The notes below the pieces were generated by a model. That model saw only the letters and a program-made list of their open reading frames with translations, had not been told where the DNA came from and made no database searches. Below, piece after piece: positions 1-9,600 of a stretch of DNA of 64,000 nucleotides. Each line of letters begins with the position of its first letter. Positions within the stretch are counted from its first letter, which is position 1. The stretch comes from Geodermatophilaceae bacterium URHB0062. GTDB lineage: Bacteria > Actinomycetota > Actinomycetes > Mycobacteriales > Geodermatophilaceae. The stretch covers positions 164,571 to 228,570 of the forward strand of contig JHVO01000012.1 of the NCBI GenBank assembly GCA_000620185.1. The letters are read 5' to 3'. Position numbers and translations under genes: made by a program.

Positions 1-359
1 CGCGCGAGCGGCCGGGCGGCACGGTGAACCTCGCCGTCGGCTACGGGGGACGACGGGAGATCGCCGACGCCGTGCGCTCACTGCTGGCCGCGCACGCCGA
101 GCGCGGGACCTCGCTGGAGGAGCTCGTCGACTCGCTCGACGTCGAGCACATCGCCGAGCACCTGTATACCGCGGGCCAGCCCGACCCGGACCTCGTGATC
201 CGGACGAGCGGGGAGCAGCGCCTGTCCGGATTCCTGCTCTGGCAGACGGCGAACGCCGAGTTCCACTTCACCGACGTCTACTGGCCCGACTTCCGGCGGG
301 TGGACTTCCTGCGAGCACTGCGCGACTACTCAGCGCGGCACAGGCGCTTCGGAGGCTGA
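1..359 (+). CDS. uppS: Isoprenyl (undecaprenyl/decaprenyl) diphosphate synthase, C-terminal part
   Basis: This is the C-terminal 119 or so codons of a cis-prenyltransferase; the start lies before the window. Enzymes of this family add isopentenyl units in cis to an allylic diphosphate to make the lipid carrier of cell-wall synthesis. The visible part has the N-A-YGGR-EI motif near the left edge and the late signature RTSGE-RLSGFLLWQ followed by AEFHF, which holds the conserved Arg, Ser and Glu of the diphosphate and Mg site. It ends in RRFGG, as usual for the family. Actinobacteria often have a short-chain and a long-chain paralogue; chain length cannot be told from this fragment. Family certain, product length unknown. 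Confidence 0.9.
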   Translation, partial: RERPGGTVNLAVGYGGRREIADAVRSLLAAHAERGTSLEELVDSLDVEHIAEHLYTAGQPDPDLVIRTSGEQRLSGFLLWQTANAEFHFTDVYWPDFRRVDFLRALRDYSARHRRFGG

Positions 360-442
360 GTGGTGAGCCGCCGCTGCGCCCGGCGGAGCTCGGGCGGGTA
401 ACCGCGCGGCACCGCCGTTTCGGCGGCTGAGAAACTGCCTGC

Positions 443-1678
443 ATGGCAGCCGGAGCTCTCGACGTCCCCCTGGAGTACGTGCGGCTGGGGCTGCGCTTCG
501 ACCGACTGGAGTCCGGCTTCGTCGACGCCTACACGGGCAACCCCCGGATCCGCGCCGAGGTGGAGGACGAGCCCGCGCCCACGCCGGTCCAGCTCCGCGA
601 CCAGGCGCGGGCCCTACTGGGCGAACTTGACGCCGCCGGGCTGCCGGCCGACCGCACCGACTATCTGCGGGGACAGCTCGCCGGCCTGGAGTGCACCGCC
701 CGGAAGATGAGTGGCGAGCCGGTGGGCTTCGTCGACGAGGTGGCCAGCTACTTCCAGGTGGACGTCACGCTGGGCGACCCCGCGGAGTACGCGGCCGCGC
801 ACGCCGAGCTCGAGACCCTGCTGCCCGGCTCAGGGTCCCTGGCCGAGCGGTACGCCGCACACCGCCGTCGCGAGGAGTGCCCGCCCGAGCGCCTCGAGGC
901 CGCGGTGCACGCCGTCTCCAGCGCCCTGCGCGACCGGGTCCGCGGTCAGTACGGGCTTCCCGAAGTGGAGACCGTGCGCTACGAGGTCGTCACCGACAAG
1001 CCGTGGTCCGGGTTCAACTACTACGAGGGCGACTACCGCTCCCGGGTGGCCATCAACGCCGACCTGCCGCACCGGTTGTCGGGGCTGCCGCACCTGGTGG
1101 CGCACGAGTCCTATCCGGGGCACCACACCGAGCACTGCCGCAAGGAGCGGGGCCTCGTGGAGCGTGCCGACCGCACCGAGCACACCGTGTTCCTGGTCAA
1201 CACACCCGAGTGCCTCATGGCGGAGGGGCTCGCGGACCTCGGTGTCGAGGCGTCCGTCGGAGAGGGGTGGGGTCCGTGGGCGGAGGAGATCCTCGGCGAT
1301 CTCGGTCTGCGCTTCGACGGCCACCTCGCCGAGCGGTTGGCCGATGCGGCGGCGCCGCTGAACCGGGTCCGCCAGGACGCCGCCGTCCTCCTGCACGACC
1401 GGGGCGCCGACGCGGACGAGGTGATGGCCTACCTGCAGCGCTGGTCGCTGGTGAGCGCCGAGCGGGCGGCCCAGCAGGTCCGCTTCCTCACCGATCCGCT
1501 CTGGCGCGCCTACATCTCCACCTACGTCGAGGGGTTCGACCTGCTGTCGGACTGGCTGGCCGCCCGCCCGGCCGGCCAGTCGGTCGCCGACCGCTTCGTC
1601 CGCCTGCTCGACGAACCGCTGACGCCTCGGGCAGTCACCGCCGAGCTGCGCGCTGCTGAACTCGGCACCGCTGAGTGA
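443..1678 (+). CDS. DUF885 family putative metallohydrolase
   Basis: A 411-residue protein of the DUF885 family, thought to be zinc-dependent peptidases or hydrolases. The key motif HESYPGHH lies at residues 221-228 and resembles a stretched HExxH zinc site; a second acidic motif, ECLMAEGLADLG, follows at about 253-264 and could supply the third ligand. There is no signal peptide, so a cytoplasmic role is expected, unlike the longer (about 550-600 residue) secreted members. The start at the ATG gives a normal N-terminus. Its stop overlaps the next start (TGATG), so it is cotranscribed with the small membrane gene. Substrate unknown. Confidence 0.8.
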   Translation: MAAGALDVPLEYVRLGLRFDRLESGFVDAYTGNPRIRAEVEDEPAPTPVQLRDQARALLGELDAAGLPADRTDYLRGQLAGLECTARKMSGEPVGFVDEVASYFQVDVTLGDPAEYAAAHAELETLLPGSGSLAERYAAHRRREECPPERLEAAVHAVSSALRDRVRGQYGLPEVETVRYEVVTDKPWSGFNYYEGDYRSRVAINADLPHRLSGLPHLVAHESYPGHHTEHCRKERGLVERADRTEHTVFLVNTPECLMAEGLADLGVEASVGEGWGPWAEEILGDLGLRFDGHLAERLADAAAPLNRVRQDAAVLLHDRGADADEVMAYLQRWSLVSAERAAQQVRFLTDPLWRAYISTYVEGFDLLSDWLAARPAGQSVADRFVRLLDEPLTPRAVTAELRAAELGTAE

Positions 1679-1965
1679 TGGCCCGCGATCCCCGGACGGC
1701 CCGAGTGCTGAGTCTCTGGACGGCGGCCTGGCTGGGGGCACTGCTGCTCGCCGGTCTGCTCTGGGTCGGGGATCTGTCGGTGCAGTGGCCCGTGCTCCTC
1801 GTCCCGGTGCTCTGGGCGCTCTTCGCGCTGCGCCCCCGTCGTCCGATCGGTCCCTCGCCGGCCCTGCCTCCTCCTCCGCGGTCCGGGCCGCCCCGGCCCG
1901 TTCGCAGCGACACGGTGGAGTGGCAGGCGGTGCGCCGGCCCGACCGGGGGGACGGCCGGCACTGA
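1678..1965 (+). CDS. Small two-helix membrane protein, unknown
   Basis: About 95 residues. Two hydrophobic segments (residues roughly 10-30 and 35-52) are followed by a Pro/Arg-rich tail that is probably cytoplasmic. The ATG at 1678 overlaps the stop of the DUF885 gene; a GTG three bases earlier is the only other start. I do not recognise a family. Codon use is normal for this genome and the overlap argues for a real gene, but the sequence gives no function. Confidence 0.5.
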   Translation: MARDPRTARVLSLWTAAWLGALLLAGLLWVGDLSVQWPVLLVPVLWALFALRPRRPIGPSPALPPPPRSGPPRPVRSDTVEWQAVRRPDRGDGRH

Positions 1966-2014
1966 TCGCTGCGTCCTGAGCGAAAGTGGTCGACCGCTGT
2001 CAGTACCCGGGCGG

Positions 2015-3028
2015 ATGCTGTCCCGCGTGATCCACGCCCGCGGGCTCGCCCGCACCTTCCGGAAGAAGAAGCAGGAAGTGCACGCCGTCGTCGGCGTCGA
2101 CCTCGACGTCGAGGCGGGAGAGATCGTCGGGTTCCTCGGACCCAACGGCGCCGGAAAGACGACGACGCTGCGCATGCTGACCACCCTGCTCGAGCCCACG
2201 GCCGGCACGGCCACCGTCGCCGGGTGCGACCTGGTCACCGACCCCGTCGGCGTCCGCCGGCGGATCGGGTACGTGTCCCAGAGTGGCTCCACCTACCCCG
2301 ACGCCCGGGCCGGCGAGGAGGTCGTCGACCACGCCCGGCTCTACGGCATGAGCACTGCCGAGGCGACCGAGCGGGGCAGGAAGCTCTTCGCCGACTTCGA
2401 CCTCGACGGCCTGTGGGAGCGGCAGCCGAAGACGCTGTCCGGTGGTCAGCGGCGCCGGCTCGACATCGTTGTCGGACTGATCCACGTCCCGGAGCTGGTG
2501 TTCCTCGACGAGCCCACCACCGGCCTCGACCCGCAGGCTCGGGCCAACCTGTGGCAGCACATCCGCGACCTGCGGGAGGAGCGGGGGACGACGGTCTTCC
2601 TCACCACCCACTACCTCGACGAGGCCGACGCGCTGTGCGACCGCATCCTGGTCATCGACCACGGCGCGATCGTCGCCGAGGGCACACCCGACGCCCTGAA
2701 GTCGCAGGTCGGCGGCGACGTCCTCACCGTCACCGTCGCCGAACCGAGGCAGGTGGCCGCGGTGGCCCGGCTGGTCGAGCAGCTTCCCGGCGCCGAGGCC
2801 CCGCAGGTGCTCGACGACCGCGTCGTGGGGCGTGTGCGGCACGGCGGTACGGCGCTGGTCGAGCTCGTCCGCGGGCTCGACCGGGAGAGCATCGCGGTGA
2901 GCGGCGTCGAGAGCCGGCGGCCCAGCCTCGACGACGTGTTCCTGCAGCTGACCGGGCGTTCGCTGCGTGACGCGGAGTCCCGGCCGGCCGTGCCCGGTGC
3001 ACCCGCGGCGGAGGAGGTGACCGTCTGA
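2015..3028 (+). CDS. ABC exporter ATP-binding protein, DrrA/daunorubicin-resistance type
   Basis: A 337-residue nucleotide-binding subunit that would power the permease encoded just downstream. Walker A GPNGAGKTTT is at about residues 42-51, the signature LSGGQRRRLD at about 141-150, Walker B LVFLDEPTTGLDP at about 162-174, and the H-loop in TTHYLDEAD. The C-terminal 90 residues form the extra domain typical of the DrrA group. A GTG at 2027 is an alternative start and would give the usual short N-terminus. The stop overlaps the permease start (TGATG), so the two form one operon. Substrate unknown: lipid, drug or polyketide export are all possible. Confidence 0.9.
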   Translation: MLSRVIHARGLARTFRKKKQEVHAVVGVDLDVEAGEIVGFLGPNGAGKTTTLRMLTTLLEPTAGTATVAGCDLVTDPVGVRRRIGYVSQSGSTYPDARAGEEVVDHARLYGMSTAEATERGRKLFADFDLDGLWERQPKTLSGGQRRRLDIVVGLIHVPELVFLDEPTTGLDPQARANLWQHIRDLREERGTTVFLTTHYLDEADALCDRILVIDHGAIVAEGTPDALKSQVGGDVLTVTVAEPRQVAAVARLVEQLPGAEAPQVLDDRVVGRVRHGGTALVELVRGLDRESIAVSGVESRRPSLDDVFLQLTGRSLRDAESRPAVPGAPAAEEVTV

Positions 3029-3786
3029 TGAGCACACTGCTCCGCGACACCGGCACGGTGTTCTGGCGGGCGATGCGCCTGTCCCTGCGCAACCCGGCCT
3101 GGCTCGTGATCATGATGATGCAGCCGATCCTGTACATCGTGCTGTTCGGTCCGCTGCTCGAGCCGATCGCCGGTCAGCTCGGGGCGGGCAACGCGTACCA
3201 GATCTTCGTGCCCGGGATCCTCGTCCAGCTCGGCATCTTCGGGTCGCTGTTCGTGGGCTTCGGCCTGATCGCCGAGTACCGCGCCGGCGTCATCGAGAGC
3301 CAGCGGGTCACCCCGGCCAGCCGGACGGCGTTGCTGCTCGGGCGGGTGCTGCGCGATGTCGTCGTCCTGCTGGTGCAGGGCACGCTGCTCGTGCTGGTGT
3401 CGTTGCCGCTCGGACTGCGGGCGCCGGTGCTCGGGGTCGTGCTGACGCTGCTGGTCGTCGCGCTGCTCGGCGCGGCGTTCGCCTCGATCTCGTACGCGCT
3501 GGCGCTGACGCTCAAGAGCGAGGACGCGTTCGCACCACTGCTCAACGCGGTGGTGCTCCCCGTGCTGCTGCTCTCGGGAATCCTGCTGCCGATGACGCTC
3601 GCGCCCGCCTGGCTGCAGACCGTGAGCGACGTCAACCCGCTCAAGCACGTGGTCGAGGGCGCCCGCGAGTTCTTCCTCGGCGGCTACGGCACCTCGGTGG
3701 CGTGGTGGGGTCTCGGGCTGACCGTCGCGCTGGTCCTGATCGGGTGGGTGTTCGGGGTGCGCCGCTTCCGCCGGGAGTCCAGCTGA
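3028..3786 (+). CDS. ABC-2 type exporter permease, DrrB type
   Basis: A 252-residue integral membrane protein with six predicted membrane segments and the ABC-2 layout: short cytoplasmic N-terminus, FW-RAMRLSLRNP amphipathic helix, and the conserved NPLKHVVEGAR segment before the last helix. It starts inside the stop of the ATPase gene and would form the channel of that exporter as a homodimer. DrrAB pairs in actinomycetes export antibiotics or cell-wall lipids. No biosynthetic genes lie nearby, so the substrate cannot be inferred. Confidence 0.88.
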   Translation: MSTLLRDTGTVFWRAMRLSLRNPAWLVIMMMQPILYIVLFGPLLEPIAGQLGAGNAYQIFVPGILVQLGIFGSLFVGFGLIAEYRAGVIESQRVTPASRTALLLGRVLRDVVVLLVQGTLLVLVSLPLGLRAPVLGVVLTLLVVALLGAAFASISYALALTLKSEDAFAPLLNAVVLPVLLLSGILLPMTLAPAWLQTVSDVNPLKHVVEGAREFFLGGYGTSVAWWGLGLTVALVLIGWVFGVRRFRRESS

Positions 3787-3819
3787 CGATGGGATTACTG
3801 GGACGTCTGGTACCTCATC

Positions 3820-4024
3820 GGGGTGACACGCCGTCTGCTGGCAACGCGGTTGTCACCCCCCGGGCCTAACGTCCGCAGTGGATGACGAGCTGCCCTCGCC
3901 GTCCACGGGAGGCCCGGTTGGTGCTGACGAGTTCGTCGACCAGGGGGGCCGGTTGCCGGCCTCTGCGCCGGGGCCCGGCCACCTTCGAGCGGGGGCGTGC
4001 CGTGCGCCCCCCGGGAGTCGAATC
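3820..4024 (+). promoter_or_regulatory. Structured leader region of the phoH-like gene
   Basis: A 9-base inverted repeat (GGGGTGACA at 3820-3828, TGTCACCCC at 3851-3859) is followed by a possible -10 box TAACGT at 3867-3872. If transcription starts near 3878, the phoH-like gene has a leader of about 145 bases. In it I see GGCCGG-TTG-CCGGCC near 3950 and GGGGGCG/CGCCCCC at 3991-3997 and 4005-4011. The last hairpin abuts the Shine-Dalgarno GGGAG, seven bases before the GTG at 4025. The layout suits a riboswitch or attenuator, but I match it to no known class. Confidence 0.4.
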
Positions 4025-5323
4025 GTGACCACCACACGCCGCACGTTCGTCCTCGACACCTCCGTCCTCCTCTCCGACCCCGGTGCGCTGCTGCGCTTCG
4101 GCGACTCCGACGTGGTGCTCCCGCTCGTCGTGGTCGGTGAGCTGGAGAACAAGCGCGACCACCCCGAACTGGGCTGGTTCGCCCGGCAGGCCTTGCGGAT
4201 GCTCGACGACCTGCGCGTGACCCACGGGCGGCTCGACGCTCCCGTCCCCATCGGTGACGACGGCGGCACGCTGCACGTCGAGCTGAACCACAGCGACCCG
4301 TCGGTCCTGCCGGCCGGCTTCCGCAACGACAGCAACGACAGCCGGATCATGGTCGTCGCGCTGAACCTGCGCGCCGAGGGCCGGATCGTCAGCCTGATCA
4401 CGAAGGACGTGCCGCTGCGGGTCAAGGCCGCCGCGGTCGGGCTCGAGACCGACGACTACCGCGCGCACGACGCGGTCGACGCGGGCTGGACGGGCATGGC
4501 CGAGGTCTCCCTGGACGACGCCGAGCTCGACGCGCTGTACGAGGACGGCGAGACGTTCGTGCCCGCGGCCGCCGAACTCCCCACGCACACCGGGCTCGTG
4601 CTGCTGTCGTCCCGGGGGTCGGCGCTGGGACGGGTGACGCCGGACAAACAGGTGCGACTGGTCCGCGGTGACCGCGAGGTGTTCGGGCTGCACGGTCGCT
4701 CCGCGGAGCAGCGGATCGCCCTCGACCTGCTGCTCGACCCGGAGATCGGCATCGTCTCGCTGGGCGGCCGGGCCGGTACCGGCAAGTCGGCGCTGGCGTT
4801 GTGCGCGGGCCTGGAGTCGGTCATGGAGCGGCGGGCCCACAAGAAGGTGGTCATCTTCCGGCCGCTGTACGCCGTCGGCGGCCAGGAGCTCGGCTACCTG
4901 CCGGGCAGCGAGAACGAGAAGATGTCGCCCTGGGCGCAGGCGGTCTACGACACGCTCGGCGCGCTGGTCTCCCCGGCGGTGACCGACGAGATCACCGCGC
5001 GCGGGCTGATCGAGGTGCTGCCGCTGACCCACATCCGCGGGCGGTCGCTGCACGACTCGTTCGTGATCGTCGACGAGGCGCAGTCGCTCGAGCGGGGGGT
5101 GCTGCTCACCGTGCTGTCCCGGCTGGGCTCGGGCTCGCGGGTGGTGCTCACGCACGACGTCGCGCAGCGGGACAACCTCCGCGTCGGGCGCCACGACGGC
5201 GTCACCGCGGTGATCGAGGCGCTCAAGGGGCACCCATTGTTCAGCCACACGACGCTGACCCGGTCGGAGCGCTCGCCGATCGCCGCACTGGTCACCGAGA
5301 TGCTCGAGGACCTGCCCTTCTGA
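4025..5323 (+). CDS. phoH: PhoH-family PIN domain-ATPase
   Basis: A 432-residue protein with an N-terminal PIN nuclease domain (FVLDTSVLL at about residues 9-17, further acidic residues near 50 and 100) and a C-terminal PhoH ATPase domain (Walker [10 protein letters not shown] at about 247-255, Walker [10 protein letters not shown] near 346). PhoH2 proteins of mycobacteria with this layout unwind and cut RNA. The open frame extends upstream to 3878, but GGGAG seven bases before the GTG at 4025 and the normal N-terminus ([11 protein letters not shown]) support 4025. It corresponds in position to mycobacterial phoH2 upstream of fum-glpX. It converges on an AbiEi-like gene across a 72-base palindrome. 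Confidence 0.92.
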   Translation: MTTTRRTFVLDTSVLLSDPGALLRFGDSDVVLPLVVVGELENKRDHPELGWFARQALRMLDDLRVTHGRLDAPVPIGDDGGTLHVELNHSDPSVLPAGFRNDSNDSRIMVVALNLRAEGRIVSLITKDVPLRVKAAAVGLETDDYRAHDAVDAGWTGMAEVSLDDAELDALYEDGETFVPAAAELPTHTGLVLLSSRGSALGRVTPDKQVRLVRGDREVFGLHGRSAEQRIALDLLLDPEIGIVSLGGRAGTGKSALALCAGLESVMERRAHKKVVIFRPLYAVGGQELGYLPGSENEKMSPWAQAVYDTLGALVSPAVTDEITARGLIEVLPLTHIRGRSLHDSFVIVDEAQSLERGVLLTVLSRLGSGSRVVLTHDVAQRDNLRVGRHDGVTAVIEALKGHPLFSHTTLTRSERSPIAALVTEMLEDLPF

Positions 5324-5337
5324 GCCCCAGCTGACCC

Positions 5338-5409
5338 CGCATTGCGGGTGGTGTTCCGGCATTGCGGGTGTTGCAGCACGCGCAATGCGGGAACAACGCC
5401 CGCAATGCG
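5338..5409. terminator. 72-base imperfect palindrome between convergent genes
   Basis: Two arms of about 36 bases pair almost end to end. The unit GCATTGCGGG occurs four times: twice direct (from 5339 and 5359) and twice inverted (near 5381-5390 and 5399-5408), with GTGTTCC and GAACAAC between. The element fills the gap between the phoH-like stop and the stop of the minus-strand gene, so a bidirectional terminator is the simplest role. A dispersed REP-like element is the alternative. There is no T tract. Confidence 0.7.
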
Positions 5410-6345
5410 TCAGCGGCGATGCCGCGCGCCCCGGTCGAGAGCTCTCTGCACGCGCTGACCCAATGCTGCGGGGACGGAGAGGTCGGACCAGGTCCAGCGC
5501 ACCACCTCCCAGGCGGCGTCTCGCATGGCATCCTCGCGGCGCTTCTCCTCGAAGACAGCGTCTCCCGGGTCTTGGCCGGGGCGGAGCAGGCGGCCGTACT
5601 TGATGCGTCCGTCGAACTCCCCGAGCACCCGCTGTTCCTCCCACGCGAAGTCGGACCGGCCGAGGAAGCTGCCCTCGGAGCCCGTGATGCGCAGCTGCAG
5701 TGCCGAGGGCGCGAGCCCGAGCCCGTGCAACAGCACGCGGCTGCGACTCTCGCCGACGCTCTCGCTCCGGCCGTCGGCGAAAGCGACCACGCGCGCGGCA
5801 TGCCGGCTCCCGCGCGTGCCCGCGATGTCCATCAGGCGCTGCTGGAGGACGGGCAGGGACAGCAGCCCCTCGTGAAGGGCGGCGTCCACGGTCACCACGG
5901 CCGGCTGGAACGGGAGGCTCCGCGCAAGGTCCAGGATGGTCCTGGCCACGTCGGTGACCGTGTGACCGCCCACCGTCTTCACCTCGTCGTCACGCAGCCG
6001 AGCGACGTGGCACCGGAGGGGGCCGGTCGTCTGGCTCGAGGCCCCCGGACGGCGTGTGATGTGCACCTGGTCGAGGGGAGCGCCCCAGAGCGGCAGGCCG
6101 AGGAGCACCGCTGCCGACTGGTGGCTGACGACGGCGGGCCGACGCAGGCCGGCCACGGTCGCTGCGATCTGGAGCGCGTGCCGGGCGACGACGGCCGTGG
6201 GCAGCTGCCCGTCCAGGTAGGCGCCGCGACGCATGCGAACCAGCTGGCTGCTCCGGACGAGCCGGGCCAGCTCCTCATCGGAACGACCATCGGCGATCAG
6301 GTCACGACGAAGGAGGATGCGTTCCCGGGGCGGCATGTCGTGCAT
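5410..6345 (-). CDS. AbiEi-type antitoxin N-terminal domain / DUF559-like protein
   Basis: A 311-residue protein with an N-terminal winged-helix region of the AbiEi-antitoxin kind (LVRSSQLVRMRRGAYL, about residues 29-44), a middle region like DUF-type transcriptional regulators, and a C-terminal part resembling a Vsr/DUF559 endonuclease fold (EFDGRIKYG near residue 240 and DAAWEVVRWTW near 280). Such proteins are abundant in actinobacteria and usually stand alone. No AbiEii toxin is encoded beside it, so an antitoxin role is unlikely here. The start at 6345 is the longest choice; an ATG four codons in is equally possible. Confidence 0.7.
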   Translation of the reverse strand: MHDMPPRERILLRRDLIADGRSDEELARLVRSSQLVRMRRGAYLDGQLPTAVVARHALQIAATVAGLRRPAVVSHQSAAVLLGLPLWGAPLDQVHITRRPGASSQTTGPLRCHVARLRDDEVKTVGGHTVTDVARTILDLARSLPFQPAVVTVDAALHEGLLSLPVLQQRLMDIAGTRGSRHAARVVAFADGRSESVGESRSRVLLHGLGLAPSALQLRITGSEGSFLGRSDFAWEEQRVLGEFDGRIKYGRLLRPGQDPGDAVFEEKRREDAMRDAAWEVVRWTWSDLSVPAALGQRVQRALDRGARHRR

Positions 6346-6440
6346 GTCCGAGACGCTGCCGTCGTCTCACGTCATGGCACGGGCCGCCGGCCGATCCGTG
6401 GACGAACGCGTGACCTGTGGACAGGGCCAGAGGACGCCGA

Positions 6441-6692
6441 TCAGACGGCGGGGGAGCGCTCGCTCTCCACGGACGCCGGCTCGGACCCCTCCTCGTTGAG
6501 AGGGTCGGCGGCGACCACCCGCGGCGTGCTCGCCAGGCGCAGAACGGTCACGACGCCCCAGCCGGCCGCAAGGCACCAGAGCACCCGGATGACGACCTCC
6601 TCGGCCGAGAAGTCGCCGCGCAGTCCCATCGCGAGCACCGGCACGGACAGCAGCAGGCCCACGAGGACGACGTCCCCCCGCAGCGGATTCAT
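6441..6692 (-). CDS. Small membrane protein at the end of the flhA operon
   Basis: An 83-residue protein with two hydrophobic helices (about residues 8-25 and 33-52) and a short acidic tail. Its ATG overlaps the stop of the flhF-like gene by four bases (ATGA), so it is the last gene of the flhA unit. I recognise no family. Position suggests a minor role in flagellar export or placement, but nothing in the sequence shows it. Confidence 0.6.
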   Translation of the reverse strand: MNPLRGDVVLVGLLLSVPVLAMGLRGDFSAEEVVIRVLWCLAAGWGVVTVLRLASTPRVVAADPLNEEGSEPASVESERSPAV

Positions 6693-9600
6693 GAGTGCGT
6701 GCCCTCCAGGCGCTCACACAGCAGCGACGCCCAGCGGTGCGGGGTCGCACGGACGCCGTCGAGCAGGGCAACAGGAGCCGCCACGCGACGGAGGACGGCG
6801 GCCGGGTCGGCCGACAGGTCGGTGTCCTGCACGATGAGCGCGTCGACCCGGGACAGGCCCGCCAGCCACGGCGAGAGGTCCTCGGGCTTGCGGGTCGCCT
6901 CCACGACGGCCCACACCGCGACCGGTGACCAGATCGTGAGCATCTGCGCCATCCAGTAGGCGTCGGTGCGCAGGGGCGCGTCCACGGCGACGATCGTGAC
7001 CGTGCCGGCGTTCGCGGCGGCCTGACGCCGGTCGATCGCGGCGTCCGTGGTGGCCACGCGGCTGCCCTCCGGCGCCAGGCCGACGAGATCACCCCGCGTG
7101 GCCCACTGGACCCTCTCCGGGTCGAGCCGCATTGAGACCGCCAGCGCCCGGGCCGCCCGCAGCGTCTCGATGCCCGGGCCGACGACGAAGAGGACCTCAC
7201 CCGGGCCGGTGGGCACCTCGGGCGCAGGGGGAAGTCGCAGACCGAGCGCCCGCGTCAGCGCGGCATAGGTGCCGTGGACGGCGACCTGCTCGGCGAAACC
7301 GTCACCCAGCAGTCCGGCGGGCAGACCGAGCATCGCCAGCCGGGCGAGGACGTGGCCGGGGCCGGTGGTGGCCTCGCTGCGGGGCTCGACCGGCTCGACC
7401 GGCTCGACGGCATGGATCGGTTCGACGGTCGGCTCGACAGGCTCGGCCGGCTCGACGGCCTCGATCGGCTCGACGGCCGCCTCGACCGAGGGCTCCGCCG
7501 GCTCCTCCACCGACTCGGTGGCCGGGGACTCGCCCAGCGACTCGGCGGAGGACTCCGCAGCCGTCTCCGTGGCGTCGGTCGGTTCCGCGGACCCCGACGG
7601 CTCCGGCGGCGCGACCAGCGGAACGACGGGCAGCCGGGTCACGGTCGCCAGGGCGCTCTCGGACGGGGCCGGCGCAACGAACTCCCGCGTCTCGTCGGCG
7701 GGAGCCGTCGTAGCGGGCGGCGGGGCCGATGCGGCGGCCGGGGGCACGGACGGACGGGCTCGCGGCAGCCGCGCCGGCGGAACCGGCGGACGGCCGCGTC
7801 CGCGCGTGCCCGGCAGTGGGGGGAGGAGCGACAGCGGCGGCATCACCGTGGTCGCGTCCAGGCTCAGTGGCGCGGGGTCGCTGGCGGTGCGCGCCAGGAG
7901 CGGGCCGAGCTCCAGCAGCGGGCGCTCGTCGTCAGGTGTCGCCACGGTCTCCTCGGCGGGAGCGTCCTCGGCGAGAGTGTCGGATGCGACGCTGTCCGAC
8001 GCCGTCGCCTCGTCGGCGGCCGGCTCGCTCGCAGGCTCCGGCAGCACGGCCTCGACCGGCTCGGGGACGCCGTCCACGGCCGGCTCGGGGACGACGTCCT
8101 CGAAGACGTCGTCCAGGGCATCGAGGGCCACGTCCTGGACGCCCTCGTGAACGACCGCCTCGGGAACGACGACCTCGGGACCGACGATCTCGTCCTCCGC
8201 CTGCGGGGCGAGGGGCGCGGACTCCTCCGCCGGCGTCCCGAACAGCGACCAGGACGTCCGGCCGGCATCCGCCGCGGGGTCCCGCCTCGTCACCTCGGCC
8301 CAGATGGGGGCGTCGGCCTGCACACGGCGGGGCGCGACGTCGGCCCACAGGGGCGACTGCGACGCGATGTCGTGCCAGGTGGGGGCAGTCCACGACGGGG
8401 CGACCGGGTCGGGCCCGAAGAGCTCCACCCGGGTGTCGCTCACGGCCGGGGCCCAGTCCGGCTCGCGAGGAGCGGGGCGCTGGACCAGGGGCGCGGGCAC
8501 AGCGGGAAGCTCGGCCGCGGGGAGGACCACCGCCGGGGTCACCACGGGAGGCGGCTCCACAGGAGGCGGCTCCACGGCGGGCAGCTCCATGGCGGGCGGC
8601 TCCACAGGAAGCAGCTCCACGACGGGCAGCTCGACGGCGGGCAGCTCCGCGGCGGCGAGCGTCACCACGGGGATGTCGACGGCGGTGTCCATGGCCGCCT
8701 CACGGGCATGCTCCGCGGCGTCGTCGTCCACAGCCACGTCGGCGACCAGGTTCGGCAGCGCGAGGTCGGGCTCGGTGAGGGCGGTCTGCGGAGAGGCCCC
8801 GGCGAGCACCTTCCGCAGGATGCCGGCGAGCGCCTCGTCGGAGTGACCCTGCGCGAGCGCCGACCGGAGCACCTCCGCGATGGCCTCCTCGCGCGAGGAG
8901 TCGGGCCCCGTCGCGACCTCGGGCGCGGCGGCCCAGGCGGGCACCTCCGCAGGCTGGACCTCGGGCATGGAGGGCGGCGCGATGACCTGATCTCCCACCG
9001 TTTCCTCCTCCTGGCGCGCCGGAGGCGACGGCACCGATGGTTCTGCTGCGCGAACGGGCCCCGACCAGGTCGGCCACGGCCCCACGCGAGTGGGCGACGG
9101 CGCGGGCGAGGCCGCCGCCGGCTGCTCGAGTGCTTCCTCGACCGCCTGGCGCACGTCCCGGTCCCCGGACACCATCCGGGCCAGCGCCGCGGTGAAGGGG
9201 GACGGCGCCACGGGGGCGACCGGGGCGTCGTCCTCGTCGTACTCGGCAACGTCGTCGACGAGGTCGTCGTCCTCGTCGTCGTCCTCGTCGTGGACGGCCT
9301 GCAACGACTCGCGTGCCGACCGCACGACCGCCGCTCGCGGGAACGACAGCCGGCCGTAGGCCGGTTCGGCGGGCTGCGCCTCGGCGGCCAGCAGCCCGAC
9401 CAGCTCGCTGAGCCGGGCCTCGTCGGCGGTCTGCGCAGTGCGCGGCGCCGGTTCGGCGGGCGCGCGCACCACGGGGGCCGGGCGGGCCGGCGCCTCGTCG
9501 CGGTCGGGACTGCGCCGCGACTCGGCGGGCGACTCGGAGAACGACGTGGCCGCAGCCGCGTAGGCCGCCGCGCCGTTGCGCGCGGGTGCCGTCGGGCGGG

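Noticed and set aside
5410..6345. AbiE toxin-antitoxin or phage-defence system
   Set aside because: Only the AbiEi-like N-terminal domain is present; no AbiEii nucleotidyltransferase lies on either side.
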